A stretch of DNA of 53,897 nucleotides. Origin: Candidatus Binataceae bacterium (GTDB taxonomy: Bacteria; Desulfobacterota; Binatia; Binatales; Binataceae). A program made the position numbers and the translations under genes. The first letter of the stretch is position 1. Every line of letters starts with the position of its first letter. Shown here one piece after another: positions 17,186-26,469 of the stretch. The notes beneath the pieces are model-generated. The model ran no database searches and had not been told where the DNA came from. It saw nothing but the letters and a program-made list of their open reading frames with translations. The DNA is taken from contig JADMIL010000016.1 in NCBI GenBank assembly GCA_015478645.1, forward strand, positions 1 to 53,897, in the 5' to 3' direction.

Positions 17186-18320
17186 CTAGACCTGCTCGAA
17201 GACCGTCGCGATACCCTGGCCAATGCCGATGCACATGGTCGCCACGCCCAGCGCCGCGCCGCGCCATCTCATGCATCAGCGTGACCACCAGCCGCGCACC
17301 AGAGCATCCCAGCGGATGGCCGATCGCGATCGCGCCGCCATTGACGTTGAGTATTTCCTCGTCGATTTTGAGCTCGGTGTTGCACGCCAGCACCTGCGCG
17401 GCAAAGGCCTCGTTGATCTCCCAGAGATCGATTTCGCCGACCGCCAGCCCCGCTCGTTGGAGCGCCTTGTGGGTGGCCGGCACGGGACCCCAGCCCATGA
17501 TCTCAGGACGCACGCCCGCGACCGCGGTGGCGCGAATCTTGAGGCGCGGCTTGAGGCCGAGCGCCCGCGCCCGCTCGCCGCTCATCACGATCACCGCTGC
17601 CGCGCCGTCGCTGATCTGCGACGAATTGCCCGCCGTCACCTGGCCCTCCGGCGTGAACGACGGTTTCAATGCCGCGAGCTTTTCGAGCGTGGTCTCGGCG
17701 CGCGGACCCTGATCGACCTCGGCCGTGGCGCCGCCGGGCAGCTTGATCGGCACGATCTCGTCTTTGAACCGATCGCGCGCGGCCACCGCCCGCAGGTTCG
17801 AGCGCAGCGCAAACGCGTCGGCCTGGGCGCGCGTGATGCCGTGCATCGCGGCCAGCCGCTCGGCGGTCATGCCCATGATGTACATCTCGGGCGGATAGAG
17901 CTCGAGCAGCCGCGGATGGGGGTTGACGCCCGCGCCCATCGCGACGTGCGACATGTTCTCGACGCCGCCCGCAATCATGATTTCGCCCGCGCCGCACATG
18001 ATCGCCTGCGCCGCGAAATTCACCGCCTGCAGGCTCGATCCGCATTGCCGATCGATCGTGGTGCCCGCGACCTCGACCGGCAATCCCGCGAGCAGCGCGA
18101 TCATCCGCCCGAGGTTGAGGCTCTGCTCGCCCGACTGGTTCGCGCAGCCCCAGATGACGTCCTCGATCCCGGCCGGATCGATCGCCGGGTTGCGTTCGAG
18201 CAGCCGGCGCACGCAGGCGACGCCCAGTTCGTCGCCGCGCACGTCCTTGTAATAGGCCTGCTCGCGTCCGGCGCGACCAATCGGCGTCCGCACTCCATCG
18301 ACGATTACCACTTCGCGCAT
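17186..18320 (-). pseudogene. Thiolase (acetyl-CoA acyltransferase), frameshifted
   Basis: The product is a type II thiolase for fatty acid or ketoacid degradation. The first Cys lies in RQCGSSLQA and the His in GHPLGCSGAR, both in frame. Near 17250-17256, within a GCGCCGCG run, the frame shifts, and the normal end (VATMCIGIGQGIATVFEQV, with the second catalytic Cys) reads in another frame up to a stop at 17186. Without the shift the enzyme would be complete, so either the gene is inactive or the assembly has an indel. The uncorrected frame runs to 17136. I chose the ATG at 18320 because GAGG stands seven bases upstream. It precedes the 16-kb line of minus-strand genes by a short gap from the CoA-transferase gene. 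Confidence 0.85.
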
Positions 18321-18406
18321 GTCCGCACCTCGATCCTGGCGATTCGCGACGCCCACCCGGCGCCCGCGGGATCGATCATAGTCCGCCGGCAGCCGGTGTT
18401 ACAGGT

Positions 18407-19606
18407 TCAGATAATTTGTTGCGCGCGCAACTCCGCGATCCGCGCCGCGTCGTAGCCGAGGATCCGCGCGAGCACGGCCTCTGTGTGCTCGCCGAGCGCC
18501 GGCGCATGCGTATCGGGCCGCGCGCTCACACCCGCCGTCTTAAGCGGCGAGCCCGGCACGATGAGTCCGTCGAAGGCCGGATGCCCCGCGCGCAATATCA
18601 TCTCGCGCTGCTCCAGATGCGGATTGCGGGCGACCTCGGCGACCGTCGCGATCGGCGCGCACGGCACGTTCGCCGCCTCGAGCCTGGCCAGCCAATGGTC
18701 GCGCGGATGCGCGCCAAAATGCGCCTGCAGGATCGAGTCGAGCGCCGCATGGTTGGCCGTGCGGATCTGGTTGGCGGCAAAGCGCGCGTCGTCCTTGAGT
18801 TCGCCCCGTCCGATCGCGTCGCAGAAGCGACCCCAAATCGACTCGTTGCCGCAGCCCGCGACGAAGTAGCCGTCGGCCGCGCGGAAATGCTGAAACGGGG
18901 TGATCGACGGATGACGCGATCCGATCGGTTGCGGCACCATACCGGTCGCCGAGTAGCGCGCCAGCGCGTCTTCCAGCCACGCCACCTGGCAATCGAGCAT
19001 GGCGATATCCAGATGCCGGCCCGCGCCGCTCAGATCGCGCTCGCGCAGCGCCGCCAGGATCGCGATCACGCCGTACAGCGCCGCCGCCAGATCGCCGATC
19101 GACACGCCGCATCGCGTCGGCTCGCCGCCCGGTTGTCCGGTGATGCTCATGGTGCCGCCGAGCGCCTGCGCCACGATATCGTAGGCCGGCGCCGCGGCCA
19201 TCGGTCCGGTCTGCCCGAAGCCTGATATCGAGCACAGGATGACGCGCGGATGCGCCGCGCGCAGCCGCTCCCAGCCAAGGCCGAAGCGCTCCATTGTGCC
19301 GGGCGAAAAATTCTCCACCACCACGTCGCAATGCCGCGCGAGGTCGAGCATCAGTTCGGCGCCCGCCGCTTTGCGCAGATCGATCGTCACGCTCTGCTTG
19401 CCGCGATTTACGCTGTAGTAGTAGCCGGAGTCGTCGGAGTTCGGGATGCGCGGCGCGTAGCCGCGCGAGTCGTCGCCGCGCCCGGGCATCTCGACCTTGA
19501 TTACCTCGGCGCCCAGGTCGGCCAGGTTCATCGCGCAAAACGGACCCGCCAGCACGCGGCTCAAATCGATCACGCGGATCCCGCGCAGCGGCTTCTGCTC
19601 AATCAC
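18407..19606 (-). CDS. Family III CoA-transferase (CaiB/BaiF)
   Basis: This 399-aa enzyme moves CoA between carboxylic acids. Family marks are IRVIDLSRVLAGPFCAMNLADLGAEVIKVE at the N-terminus, the catalytic Asp172 in SIGDLAAALYG, and SISGFGQTGP before it. Together with the thiolase downstream it suggests activation and breakdown of an organic acid, but the substrate cannot be read from sequence. The gene ends 86 bases before the thiolase ATG on the same strand. Confidence 0.93.
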   Translation of the reverse strand: MIEQKPLRGIRVIDLSRVLAGPFCAMNLADLGAEVIKVEMPGRGDDSRGYAPRIPNSDDSGYYYSVNRGKQSVTIDLRKAAGAELMLDLARHCDVVVENFSPGTMERFGLGWERLRAAHPRVILCSISGFGQTGPMAAAPAYDIVAQALGGTMSITGQPGGEPTRCGVSIGDLAAALYGVIAILAALRERDLSGAGRHLDIAMLDCQVAWLEDALARYSATGMVPQPIGSRHPSITPFQHFRAADGYFVAGCGNESIWGRFCDAIGRGELKDDARFAANQIRTANHAALDSILQAHFGAHPRDHWLARLEAANVPCAPIATVAEVARNPHLEQREMILRAGHPAFDGLIVPGSPLKTAGVSARPDTHAPALGEHTEAVLARILGYDAARIAELRAQQII

Positions 19607-19633
19607 CTGGGGAACGTCCTTGCCGCGTCAGGC

Positions 19634-20824
19634 TCAGCGCCCGCGGCCGCGCGAACGCGCCGACTCGCGCGCGCGCATCGCCTCGGCCGGCGTCATGATC
19701 AGGCGCGGCTCGTCGCGCTGATGCTGCTCCTCTTCGGCGATAATCGCGCCCAGTTGCGCGCGCATCAGGGCCTGGAAAAATCCGCTGCGCTTGATCTCCG
19801 CGCCATCGCGAATCCGTGCCGCCGCCGCCACTGCCCATCCCGCCTGCGCACCGCGCCCGGTGCGCGCGAAGTAGTAGCCGGTGTCCTCGAGATGGCGCCG
19901 CAGGCGCGTGCCGACCGCGCCGGTCAATAGATCGCCAATCGCGCGCTCGACCACCGCGCCGACCCGCTCTTCCTGCTGCGGACGGCTCAGCACCAGCACG
20001 CTGTTGCGCAGGCCCGCGATCTCCTCGGCGTAGGATTTCACTGCCGCCGGATCGATCGTCCATGCCGCGACTTCCGGCTCGCGCATCAGTTCGGCCGACG
20101 GCTCGTGCGCGATCGCGGTGGCGAACTCGGCGTACACCGGATGCGCCAGTTGAGCCGGTGGCGACGCCGCGATTAGCTCCGCACGCAGAGCGAAGAAATT
20201 GCCGACCTCGCCGCGCTGCGCCGCGGGCGTGCGCCGGTACGCGTCGCACAAAATAAAGTCCGCCACGCGCCAGTCCGCATCGACCATCGGCACGCCTGCC
20301 CGCCGTTCGAGCTCGGCCCGCTCGGCGCGCAACTCCTTGCGCTTGAGCGCGCTCAGCGCCACGCCGAACAACCCCTCGCGTTCCGCGACCAGGCCCCACA
20401 GGCGGCGCAAGCCGCTGCCCGGCCGCGCCTTCATGATCCAGACCACGCGCGCGCCGTCGCCGTCGGCGGGCGAGAGCAGGGCGCTCAGGCCCGCCTCCGC
20501 TGCGATCGCCACGGTGGGCGCCGCGGCTGCGACCGGCGCCGCGATACCGTGCTGATGGAGCTTGAACAGCGCCCGGCGGATTTCGCGGCGCGCGGACCCG
20601 GTCGCCCCGGGTTCCATCGCGACGAGCATCGCGGCCGCGTCCGCATCGACGATCGCGCCCAGCGCCCGCGCGATCGCTCCATCGCTCACGCCAGGCGTGC
20701 CGCGCAGCGCGCGCAGCTTCGCAATCGCGTCGGCCGCTGCGGTGCCGGCCGCAAAGCCCAGCTCGGCGAGCCGTGCGTCGTCGCTTCGCGCGTCGTCGGT
20801 CCGGATGTCCTTTGGGCTTGCCAT
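19634..20824 (-). CDS. Uncharacterised 396-aa protein
   Basis: I do not recognise a domain. The protein lacks a signal peptide and membrane helices, is rich in Ala and Arg, and appears mostly helical. A charged helix-rich stretch (SALKRKELRAERAELERR) lies near the middle and the C-terminus is basic (ESARSRGRGR). A run with alternating small and hydrophobic residues near the start (DGAIARALGAIVDADAAAM) could be repeat-like helices. It has normal codon use for the window, is 27 bases upstream of the CoA-transferase gene on the same strand, and is divergent from the CYTH gene. It may be the first gene of the CoA-transferase-thiolase operon. Confidence 0.75.
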   Translation of the reverse strand: MASPKDIRTDDARSDDARLAELGFAAGTAAADAIAKLRALRGTPGVSDGAIARALGAIVDADAAAMLVAMEPGATGSARREIRRALFKLHQHGIAAPVAAAAPTVAIAAEAGLSALLSPADGDGARVVWIMKARPGSGLRRLWGLVAEREGLFGVALSALKRKELRAERAELERRAGVPMVDADWRVADFILCDAYRRTPAAQRGEVGNFFALRAELIAASPPAQLAHPVYAEFATAIAHEPSAELMREPEVAAWTIDPAAVKSYAEEIAGLRNSVLVLSRPQQEERVGAVVERAIGDLLTGAVGTRLRRHLEDTGYYFARTGRGAQAGWAVAAAARIRDGAEIKRSGFFQALMRAQLGAIIAEEEQHQRDEPRLIMTPAEAMRARESARSRGRGR

Positions 20825-21014
20825 GCTCTTTTTAAGTGTTTTCCAACCGCGCCAAATCGTGCGAGCCTACGTGCCGGTTTCCGCCGCTGTCAAGCCGCGC
20901 TTCCGGCTCATGGCGAAGGCGCGGCGCGCGTTTCGCACACGCGCACCACATACGCCGCAGCCACCTGCCAGGCGCGCCGCATCCTCGGAAACCAATCTCG
21001 CAAGGGGCCGCGCG

Positions 21015-21521
21015 ATGCGCAACCTTGAGGCAAAATTCCGGCTCGCCGATCGCGCAGGGGCGCATCGCGCCGCCCTCGTGATCGGCTTTGCACCGCGCGC
21101 GACGCTTATCCAGCGCGATACTTTCTTTACCGTCGCCGAGGGCAAGCTCAAGCTGCGTGAGGAGCCGTCCGGCGCCGCCCTGATTCATTACCGCCGCGCC
21201 CATGCCGGATCGCTCGAACTCAGCGACTATGCGATCGTGCCGATTCCCGATCCGGCGGCCACGCGCGCGATGCTCGCCGCTGCGCTCGGCGTACTGGCCG
21301 AGGTGCGCAAGTCGCGCGTTCTGCTGATGCGGCGCAACGTCCGCCTGCATCTCGATCGGGTCGACGGCCTCGGCGACTTCGGCGAAATCGAAGCGGTGCT
21401 CGGCGCCGGCGAGAGCGCCGAAGCGTATCGCGCCGAGGTCGCGGAGCTGCTCGCCGCCCTCGCGATTGTCCCGGACCGGCTGATCGACGTGTCGTATTTC
21501 GAATTGGCGCGCCGGGCCTGA
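21015..21521 (+). CDS. CYTH-domain protein
   Basis: This 168-aa protein resembles class IV adenylate cyclase / thiamine triphosphatase (CYTH) proteins, which bind triphosphates in a beta barrel. The family run is visible: NLEAKFRL at the start, QRDTFF, GKLKLREE, LIHYRR, EVRKSRVLL, LHLDRVDGLGDFGEIEAVL. The first Glu-x-Lys is a reduced version of the usual ExExK. The ATG at 21015 has AAGGGG about eight bases upstream; open frame extends further upstream without similarity. Enzyme activity is not predictable. Confidence 0.85.
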   Translation: MRNLEAKFRLADRAGAHRAALVIGFAPRATLIQRDTFFTVAEGKLKLREEPSGAALIHYRRAHAGSLELSDYAIVPIPDPAATRAMLAAALGVLAEVRKSRVLLMRRNVRLHLDRVDGLGDFGEIEAVLGAGESAEAYRAEVAELLAALAIVPDRLIDVSYFELARRA

Positions 21522-21588
21522 GAACGCGATGCGCGGCGCCGCGCCTGCATCAGCCGCTATGCCCGCCGCGCGCGCCGCTCGTCAGTGC

Positions 21589-22197
21589 TCAGTGCCGCGC
21601 GGCTTCGAGCAGCTCGAGAAAAGTCAGCGTGATCGAGTAGGTCAGGCCCCAGATCACCTGGCCGGCGTATAGAATCGCCGGAAAATCGCTCGCCACGCCG
21701 TCACGCTTCCAGCGATGCTTGCCGCGATAGCGCGGGTCGCTCAGCGCGCCGAGCGGCACGGTGAAGATATCGGCGACCTCATGGGGGTCGGGCGTGAGCG
21801 TGGGCGATCCTTCGATCACCCCGACGAACGGCGTCACCGCGATATCGGTCTGATTCGTGCGCCGCCCGGGAAAGCTGCCGAGCACGCGCACCAGCGCGGG
21901 GGCGATGCCGACCTCTTCGTGGGTCTCGCGCAGCGCCGCGTCGAGCAGGTTGGAGTCGCGCCGATCGAAGCGTCCGCCGGGAAAGGCGACCTGCCCGCGA
22001 TGGCTCGTCAGGCGATCCGACCGCCGCGTATAGAGCACGTCGATGCGCCCGTTGCCGCGATTCAGCAGGGGCACCAGCACCGCGGCCGCGCGTTTTTCGC
22101 CGGGGGCCGGGCGGGCGACCGACGCGGCCGGGCTGAGACGGCGCCGCAAGCGCTCCAGGTATTCGTGGATATTCGGAATCTCGTCGGCTTGATTCAT
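21589..22197 (-). CDS. NUDIX hydrolase, CoA pyrophosphatase type
   Basis: This 202-aa protein has the NudL/NUDT7-8 signature: VLYTRRSDRLTSHRGQVAFP leading into the NUDIX box GGRFDRRDSNLLDAALRE and then THEEVGI. Enzymes of this group split CoA or acyl-CoA into phosphopantetheine and 3',5'-ADP. The frame is open to 22266, but the ATG at 22197 gives a conventional N-terminus. It is divergent from thiI. Confidence 0.9.
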   Translation of the reverse strand: MNQADEIPNIHEYLERLRRRLSPAASVARPAPGEKRAAAVLVPLLNRGNGRIDVLYTRRSDRLTSHRGQVAFPGGRFDRRDSNLLDAALRETHEEVGIAPALVRVLGSFPGRRTNQTDIAVTPFVGVIEGSPTLTPDPHEVADIFTVPLGALSDPRYRGKHRWKRDGVASDFPAILYAGQVIWGLTYSITLTFLELLEAARH

Positions 22198-22279
22198 CGG
22201 GCGATACGCAGGCGGCGTCCCGATAATCGCCCGCGCCCTCTTCCAGCGCAAGTGCGATGCTGGCAACGTAGGACCACCG

Positions 22280-23515
22280 ATGATTTCGCTTGAGCATACC
22301 GCGCACGGCGCCGCCGCGCCCGCCGCGCCGACCCGCTTTCTGATCGGCCGCTTTCACGAAGTCGTGCTCAAGGGCGGCAATCGCTGGCGCTTTGTCGAAC
22401 AGGCCCGGCGCAACCTGCGCGACTGTTTTGCCGACTGCGGCGTGCGCCGCATCCGCGCGTCGGGGCCACGCCTGATCGCGGAAATTCCAGCCGGCGTGCC
22501 TGACGACCTGGTGCGCGAGCGCGCCGCGCTAATCTTCGGCCTGCAGAATTTTACTATCAGCCGGCCAGTGCCGCTCGACCTCGAGGCGCTCAAGCGCGAG
22601 GCGGTCGCCGCCGCCCGCACGACGCAAGCGACCACCTTTCGTATCGCTACGCGCCGCGCCGACAAGCGCTTCCCGCTCAATTCGATGGAGATCGAACGTG
22701 CGGTCGGCGCGGCCGTCGTCGCCGCGCTGGGCCTCAAGGTTAACCTCGACTATCCGGAACTCATCATCACCATCGAGATGATGTCCGACGCCGCCTATCT
22801 CGCTGTCGGGAAGTATCCCGGCGCCGGCGGCCTGCCGGTCGGCATCACCGGCCGCGCGACCGTGCTGCTCTCCGGCGGCATCGATTCGCCGGTCGCGGCG
22901 TACCGCATGATGCGCCGCGGGCTGCACGTGGACTTCGTCCATTTCCACAGCCATCCGCTGGTCTCTGCCGCCAGCCGCGAAAAGGCCGCCGATCTCGCCG
23001 CGATCCTCACCCGCTACGAGTCGCGCGCGACGCTTGCGCTGGTGCCGTTCGCCGACGTTCAGCGCGAAATCGTCGCCCGCACGCTGCGTCCGCTGCGGGT
23101 CGTGCTCTACCGCCGCTTCATGCTGCGCATCGCCGGCGCGCTCGCCCAGGCCGGCCGCTCGACCGCCCTGGTGACCGGCGAGAGCCTTGGCCAGGTGGCT
23201 TCGCAGACGCTCGAGAACATGACCGTCATCGAACAGGCCGCGTCGTTGCCGGTGCTGCGTCCGCTGGTCGGGATGGACAAGAACGAGATCATCAATGAGG
23301 CGCGCCGGCTGGGGACGTTCGAGACCTCGATTCTGCCCGATCAGGATTGTTGCTCGCTGTTCGTCCCCGAACATCCGGAAACCAAGGCGCGGCTCGCCCA
23401 GGTGACCGCCGCGGAGGCGCAGTTCGATATCGACGCGATGGTCGCCGGAGCGGTCGCCAGGACCGAATTCATGCCGCTCGAATTTCCGCCACGCCCCGCG
23501 TCAACCGTGCGCTGA
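22280..23515 (+). CDS. thiI: tRNA sulfurtransferase ThiI
   Basis: This 411-aa enzyme makes 4-thiouridine in tRNA and can supply sulfur to thiamine synthesis. N-terminal ferredoxin-like and THUMP regions (FHEVVLKGGNRWRFVEQ; RTTQATTFRIATRRADKRFPLNS) are followed by the PP-loop SGGIDSP at 198-204 and a conserved DQDCCSLF. It lacks the C-terminal rhodanese domain of the E. coli enzyme, as do many bacterial and archaeal ThiI proteins, so persulfide must come from a separate carrier. Confidence 0.95.
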   Translation: MISLEHTAHGAAAPAAPTRFLIGRFHEVVLKGGNRWRFVEQARRNLRDCFADCGVRRIRASGPRLIAEIPAGVPDDLVRERAALIFGLQNFTISRPVPLDLEALKREAVAAARTTQATTFRIATRRADKRFPLNSMEIERAVGAAVVAALGLKVNLDYPELIITIEMMSDAAYLAVGKYPGAGGLPVGITGRATVLLSGGIDSPVAAYRMMRRGLHVDFVHFHSHPLVSAASREKAADLAAILTRYESRATLALVPFADVQREIVARTLRPLRVVLYRRFMLRIAGALAQAGRSTALVTGESLGQVASQTLENMTVIEQAASLPVLRPLVGMDKNEIINEARRLGTFETSILPDQDCCSLFVPEHPETKARLAQVTAAEAQFDIDAMVAGAVARTEFMPLEFPPRPASTVR

Positions 23516-23542
23516 CGCCCGCCGCGTCGCGCCGCTCCCGCG

Positions 23543-24769
23543 CTAAAGCCCGGCCGCGATCAACGCGACGCCGATCACCACCGTCAGGATCGTCACCGGC
23601 ACGCCCACGCGCAGATATTCGCCGAAGCCGATTTCGATCCGCGCCCGTCGCGCCTGCTCGACCACGATCAGATTGGCGATCGATCCGAGCAATGTTAGAT
23701 TGCCGGCCAGCGTACTCGCCCCCGCGATGATCAGCGCCGCCGCATGATTCGAGGCGAGTGCCGGATAGATCGGCCGCATCAGCATCACGCCCGGCACGTT
23801 GCTGACCAGGTTCGACAACGCCGCGACCGCCGTTGCGAGGATCGCTGTGTTCGCCAGCCGCGCCGCGCCGATCGCATTCACCAGCGCGTGCGGCAGGCCG
23901 GTCCGTTCGAGTCCCGCCACCACCACGAACAGCCCGGCGAACATCAGCAGCATCGTCCAGTCGATCAGCCGGTAGACCCGCGCCGGTTTCACGCGCCGCG
24001 TGAACAGCGAGATCGCGCCCGCGCTCAGCGCCACCAGGTCGGGCCGATAGCCCAGCGCAAAGCCGGCCAGCACGCCCAGCGCGATCGCCGCCGACTTCGC
24101 CCGATACCACGGCGATCCGCGCGCCGGCCGGATCGCCGCGTCCGCGCGGCGCACCTGCGCCAGCTCCTTGCGGTAGATCCACGCGATCACGGCGTAATCG
24201 ATCACCAGGCCGGCCGCCGCCGCCGGCGCGAGCCGAATCGCAAACGCGCCGTATGCCAGATGGGCGAAGCCGGCGACGATCATGTTCTGCGGATTGCCGG
24301 TGATGGTCGCCGCGCTGCCGATATTGCTGGCGGTCGCCAGTGCGAGCAGAAACGGCGCCGGCGGCGCCCCGGCGATCGCGGTGAATTCGATTAACAGTGG
24401 CGTCAGTGCGAGGCAGACCACGTCATTGATGAAAAACGCCGCCAGCACGCCCGCAAGCGCAATTGTCATCGCCAGCATCCCGAAGCCGCTGCGCGATCGC
24501 GTCAGCAGAACCCGCCCGGCTGCGTCGAGCGCGCCGGACAAGCGCAGATGCGCCGCGACGATCATCATGCCCAGGAGCAGGCCAAGCGTCGGGAAGTCGA
24601 TCGCCGCGAGCGCCGCGCGCTCGCCGAGCCCGCCCACCACCACCATCGCGACCCCGCCCGCCAGCGCCGCGCCCGTGCGATCGAGTCTCAGCCACGGCAG
24701 CTTGCCCGCGCCGATCACGTAATAGGTCAGGGCGAAGATCGCAAGCGGGAGGGCGGTTCCGGTTTCCAT
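23543..24769 (-). CDS. ArsB/SLC13-type permease
   Basis: This 408-aa inner-membrane protein has about eleven helices and two mirrored halves of the ion-transporter superfamily. Signature stretches are FINDVVCLALTPLL, NIGSAATITGNPQNM, SNLVSNVPGVML and GNLTLLGSIANLIVVEQA. The family exports arsenite or moves carboxylates or sulfate with Na+ or H+; the substrate is open. No arsenic genes lie beside it. It is divergent from the persulfide dioxygenase gene. Confidence 0.88.
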   Translation of the reverse strand: METGTALPLAIFALTYYVIGAGKLPWLRLDRTGAALAGGVAMVVVGGLGERAALAAIDFPTLGLLLGMMIVAAHLRLSGALDAAGRVLLTRSRSGFGMLAMTIALAGVLAAFFINDVVCLALTPLLIEFTAIAGAPPAPFLLALATASNIGSAATITGNPQNMIVAGFAHLAYGAFAIRLAPAAAAGLVIDYAVIAWIYRKELAQVRRADAAIRPARGSPWYRAKSAAIALGVLAGFALGYRPDLVALSAGAISLFTRRVKPARVYRLIDWTMLLMFAGLFVVVAGLERTGLPHALVNAIGAARLANTAILATAVAALSNLVSNVPGVMLMRPIYPALASNHAAALIIAGASTLAGNLTLLGSIANLIVVEQARRARIEIGFGEYLRVGVPVTILTVVIGVALIAAGL

Positions 24770-24948
24770 CGCGGCGTCTCATCTTCGATGCGCCGGGCCA
24801 CCGATGCAACCGGCGCCCGCCCGCGCTCGCGACACCACGCCACCGCGCGGCGGCGCCATCTGTTCACTATACGAGCGGGCGGCGCTATAGTCAGAGCCTG
24901 GGACGCACTAGCGATGTTCAATCCATTTTCGATCCGCAGGGCAGGCCG

Positions 24949-25986
24949 ATGACTTTCCGCGAGCTGAATCACGCCAAGTGCAAGACCTACCTGGTGATGT
25001 GCGAAGATCGTCACGCCGCCGCACTCATCGATCCGCTGCGCGATCGCATCGATCGCTACCTGGCGCTGCTGGCTTACTTCGGATGCCGCCTGGAGCTGAT
25101 CGTCGATACGCATACCCACGCCGACCATCGCAGCGGCGCGATTGATCTCGGCGAGCTGACCGGCGCGCCGGTCGCGATGCATCGGCGGGCGCCCGCGCCG
25201 CACGTCACCCGCCACCTCGAGGGTGGCGAGACCCTGATGGTCGGCAATATCGCGCTCAAGGTGCTCTATACGCCCGGCCATACGCCCGACTCGGTGAGCC
25301 TGCTGGCGGGCGATCGCGTCTTCACCGGCGACGTCCTGCTCATCCACGGCACCGGGCGCTGCGATTTCGCCGGTGGTGACGCGGGCCAGGGCTACGATTC
25401 GATTTCGCAAAAGCTCTTTACGCTGCCCGAGAACACGCTGGTCTTTCCAGCGCACGATTACCGCGGCCACACCCAGTCGACGATCGGCGAGGAAAAGCAT
25501 TCCAACCCGCGCGTCGCCGGCCGCACGCGCGCCGGCTACATCGATCTGATGAACAATCTCGGCCTGCCACTGCCCGACGGCATCCAGGAGGCGCTGCAAC
25601 CCAACCAGACCGAAATCGATTCCACCGCGATCGCTTTTCCGACGCTCGCCCAGCTCAACCAGGTGCGCCAGCTCGACCCGTCGGTGCTGCTCGCGGAAAT
25701 CAACGGCGCGCAGCCGCCATTCGTTCTCGATGTGCGCGAGCCGGAGGAATTTCGCGGCGACCTCGGCCACGTGCCCGGCGCCACGCTGATTCCGCTGCGC
25801 GCCCTGACCGAGCGCGCCCACGAACTCGACGCAGTGAAGGATCGCGAGATCGTCGTGACCTGCCGGGTCGGCGTGCGCAGCACTACCGCCGCCGCGATTC
25901 TCACCAGCCTGGGCTTCGATCGCGTAAGCAATCTCAAGGGCGGAATGCTCGATTGGAGCGACGCGCATCTGCCGGTGGAGCACTGA
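24949..25986 (+). CDS. Persulfide dioxygenase-rhodanese fusion
   Basis: This 345-aa protein joins an ETHE1-like metallo-beta-lactamase-fold domain (about 1-230) to a rhodanese domain (about 245-345). The metal site shows His55, His57, Asp59 and His60 in DTHTHADH, His111 in TPGHTPDS, Asp128 in FTGDVLL and His169 in FPAHDY. The rhodanese Cys295 lies in VVTCRVGVRSTTAA. ETHE1 proteins oxidise glutathione persulfide to sulfite, and rhodanese moves sulfur between glutathione and thiosulfate; such fusions are known. The start at 24949 follows GGGCAGG and gives a standard domain start. An ACTATA/TATAGT repeat at 24866-24891 lies in the promoter region. Confidence 0.93.
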   Translation: MTFRELNHAKCKTYLVMCEDRHAAALIDPLRDRIDRYLALLAYFGCRLELIVDTHTHADHRSGAIDLGELTGAPVAMHRRAPAPHVTRHLEGGETLMVGNIALKVLYTPGHTPDSVSLLAGDRVFTGDVLLIHGTGRCDFAGGDAGQGYDSISQKLFTLPENTLVFPAHDYRGHTQSTIGEEKHSNPRVAGRTRAGYIDLMNNLGLPLPDGIQEALQPNQTEIDSTAIAFPTLAQLNQVRQLDPSVLLAEINGAQPPFVLDVREPEEFRGDLGHVPGATLIPLRALTERAHELDAVKDREIVVTCRVGVRSTTAAAILTSLGFDRVSNLKGGMLDWSDAHLPVEH

Positions 25987-26056
25987 TCGCGCCGCGGTGC
26001 GCTTGGCTCGCCTTGCGCGCATCGCGCCGTGAATTATCCCGCCGCAGCCAATCACC

Positions 26057-26461
26057 GTGGAACCGCCGCTTAAAGTCGCCGAACTCGATCACGTGGTGCT
26101 GCGATGCCGCGATCAGCCGCGCACGCTGGACTTCTATACCCGCGTGCTCGGTCTGCGCGAAGAGCGCCGCCTCGCATCACTGGGCCTGATTCAGTTGCGC
26201 GCCGGCGCCAGCATGATCGATCTGGTGCCCGCCGCCGACCCGCGCGGCGAAGCCGGCCTCAACGTCGATCACTTCTGCCTCGGCGTCGCGATCGCCGACC
26301 TGGCCGCCGCCGTTGACTATCTGCGCGCCAATCGCGTCGAGGTTATCGGCGAGCCCGCGATGCGCTACGGGGCACGCGGCTCCGGCCTCTCCATCTACGT
26401 GCGCGATCCCGAGGGCAACGTCGTCGAGCTCAAGCAGATGCCGTCGGCCGCGCCCGCTTGA
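26057..26461 (+). CDS. Glyoxalase/VOC-fold protein
   Basis: This 134-aa protein has the vicinal oxygen chelate pattern: ELDHVVLRCRDQPRTLDFYTRVLGL, then VDHFCLGV, and IYVRDPEGNVVELKQ with the last metal Glu. These enzymes use a divalent metal on small substrates. The start is GTG at 26057. Its stop overlaps an in-frame TTG of the next gene, so the two may be coupled. Substrate unknown. Confidence 0.88.
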   Translation: MEPPLKVAELDHVVLRCRDQPRTLDFYTRVLGLREERRLASLGLIQLRAGASMIDLVPAADPRGEAGLNVDHFCLGVAIADLAAAVDYLRANRVEVIGEPAMRYGARGSGLSIYVRDPEGNVVELKQMPSAAPA

Positions 26462-26469
26462 TCCAGCCG

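Noticed and set aside
22280..23515. Truncated ThiI
   Set aside because: The missing rhodanese domain is normal for the short ThiI form.
24914..24952. Earlier ATG at 24914 for the persulfide dioxygenase
   Set aside because: It is in another frame from the HTHADH domain; the ATG at 24949 is in frame and correctly spaced.
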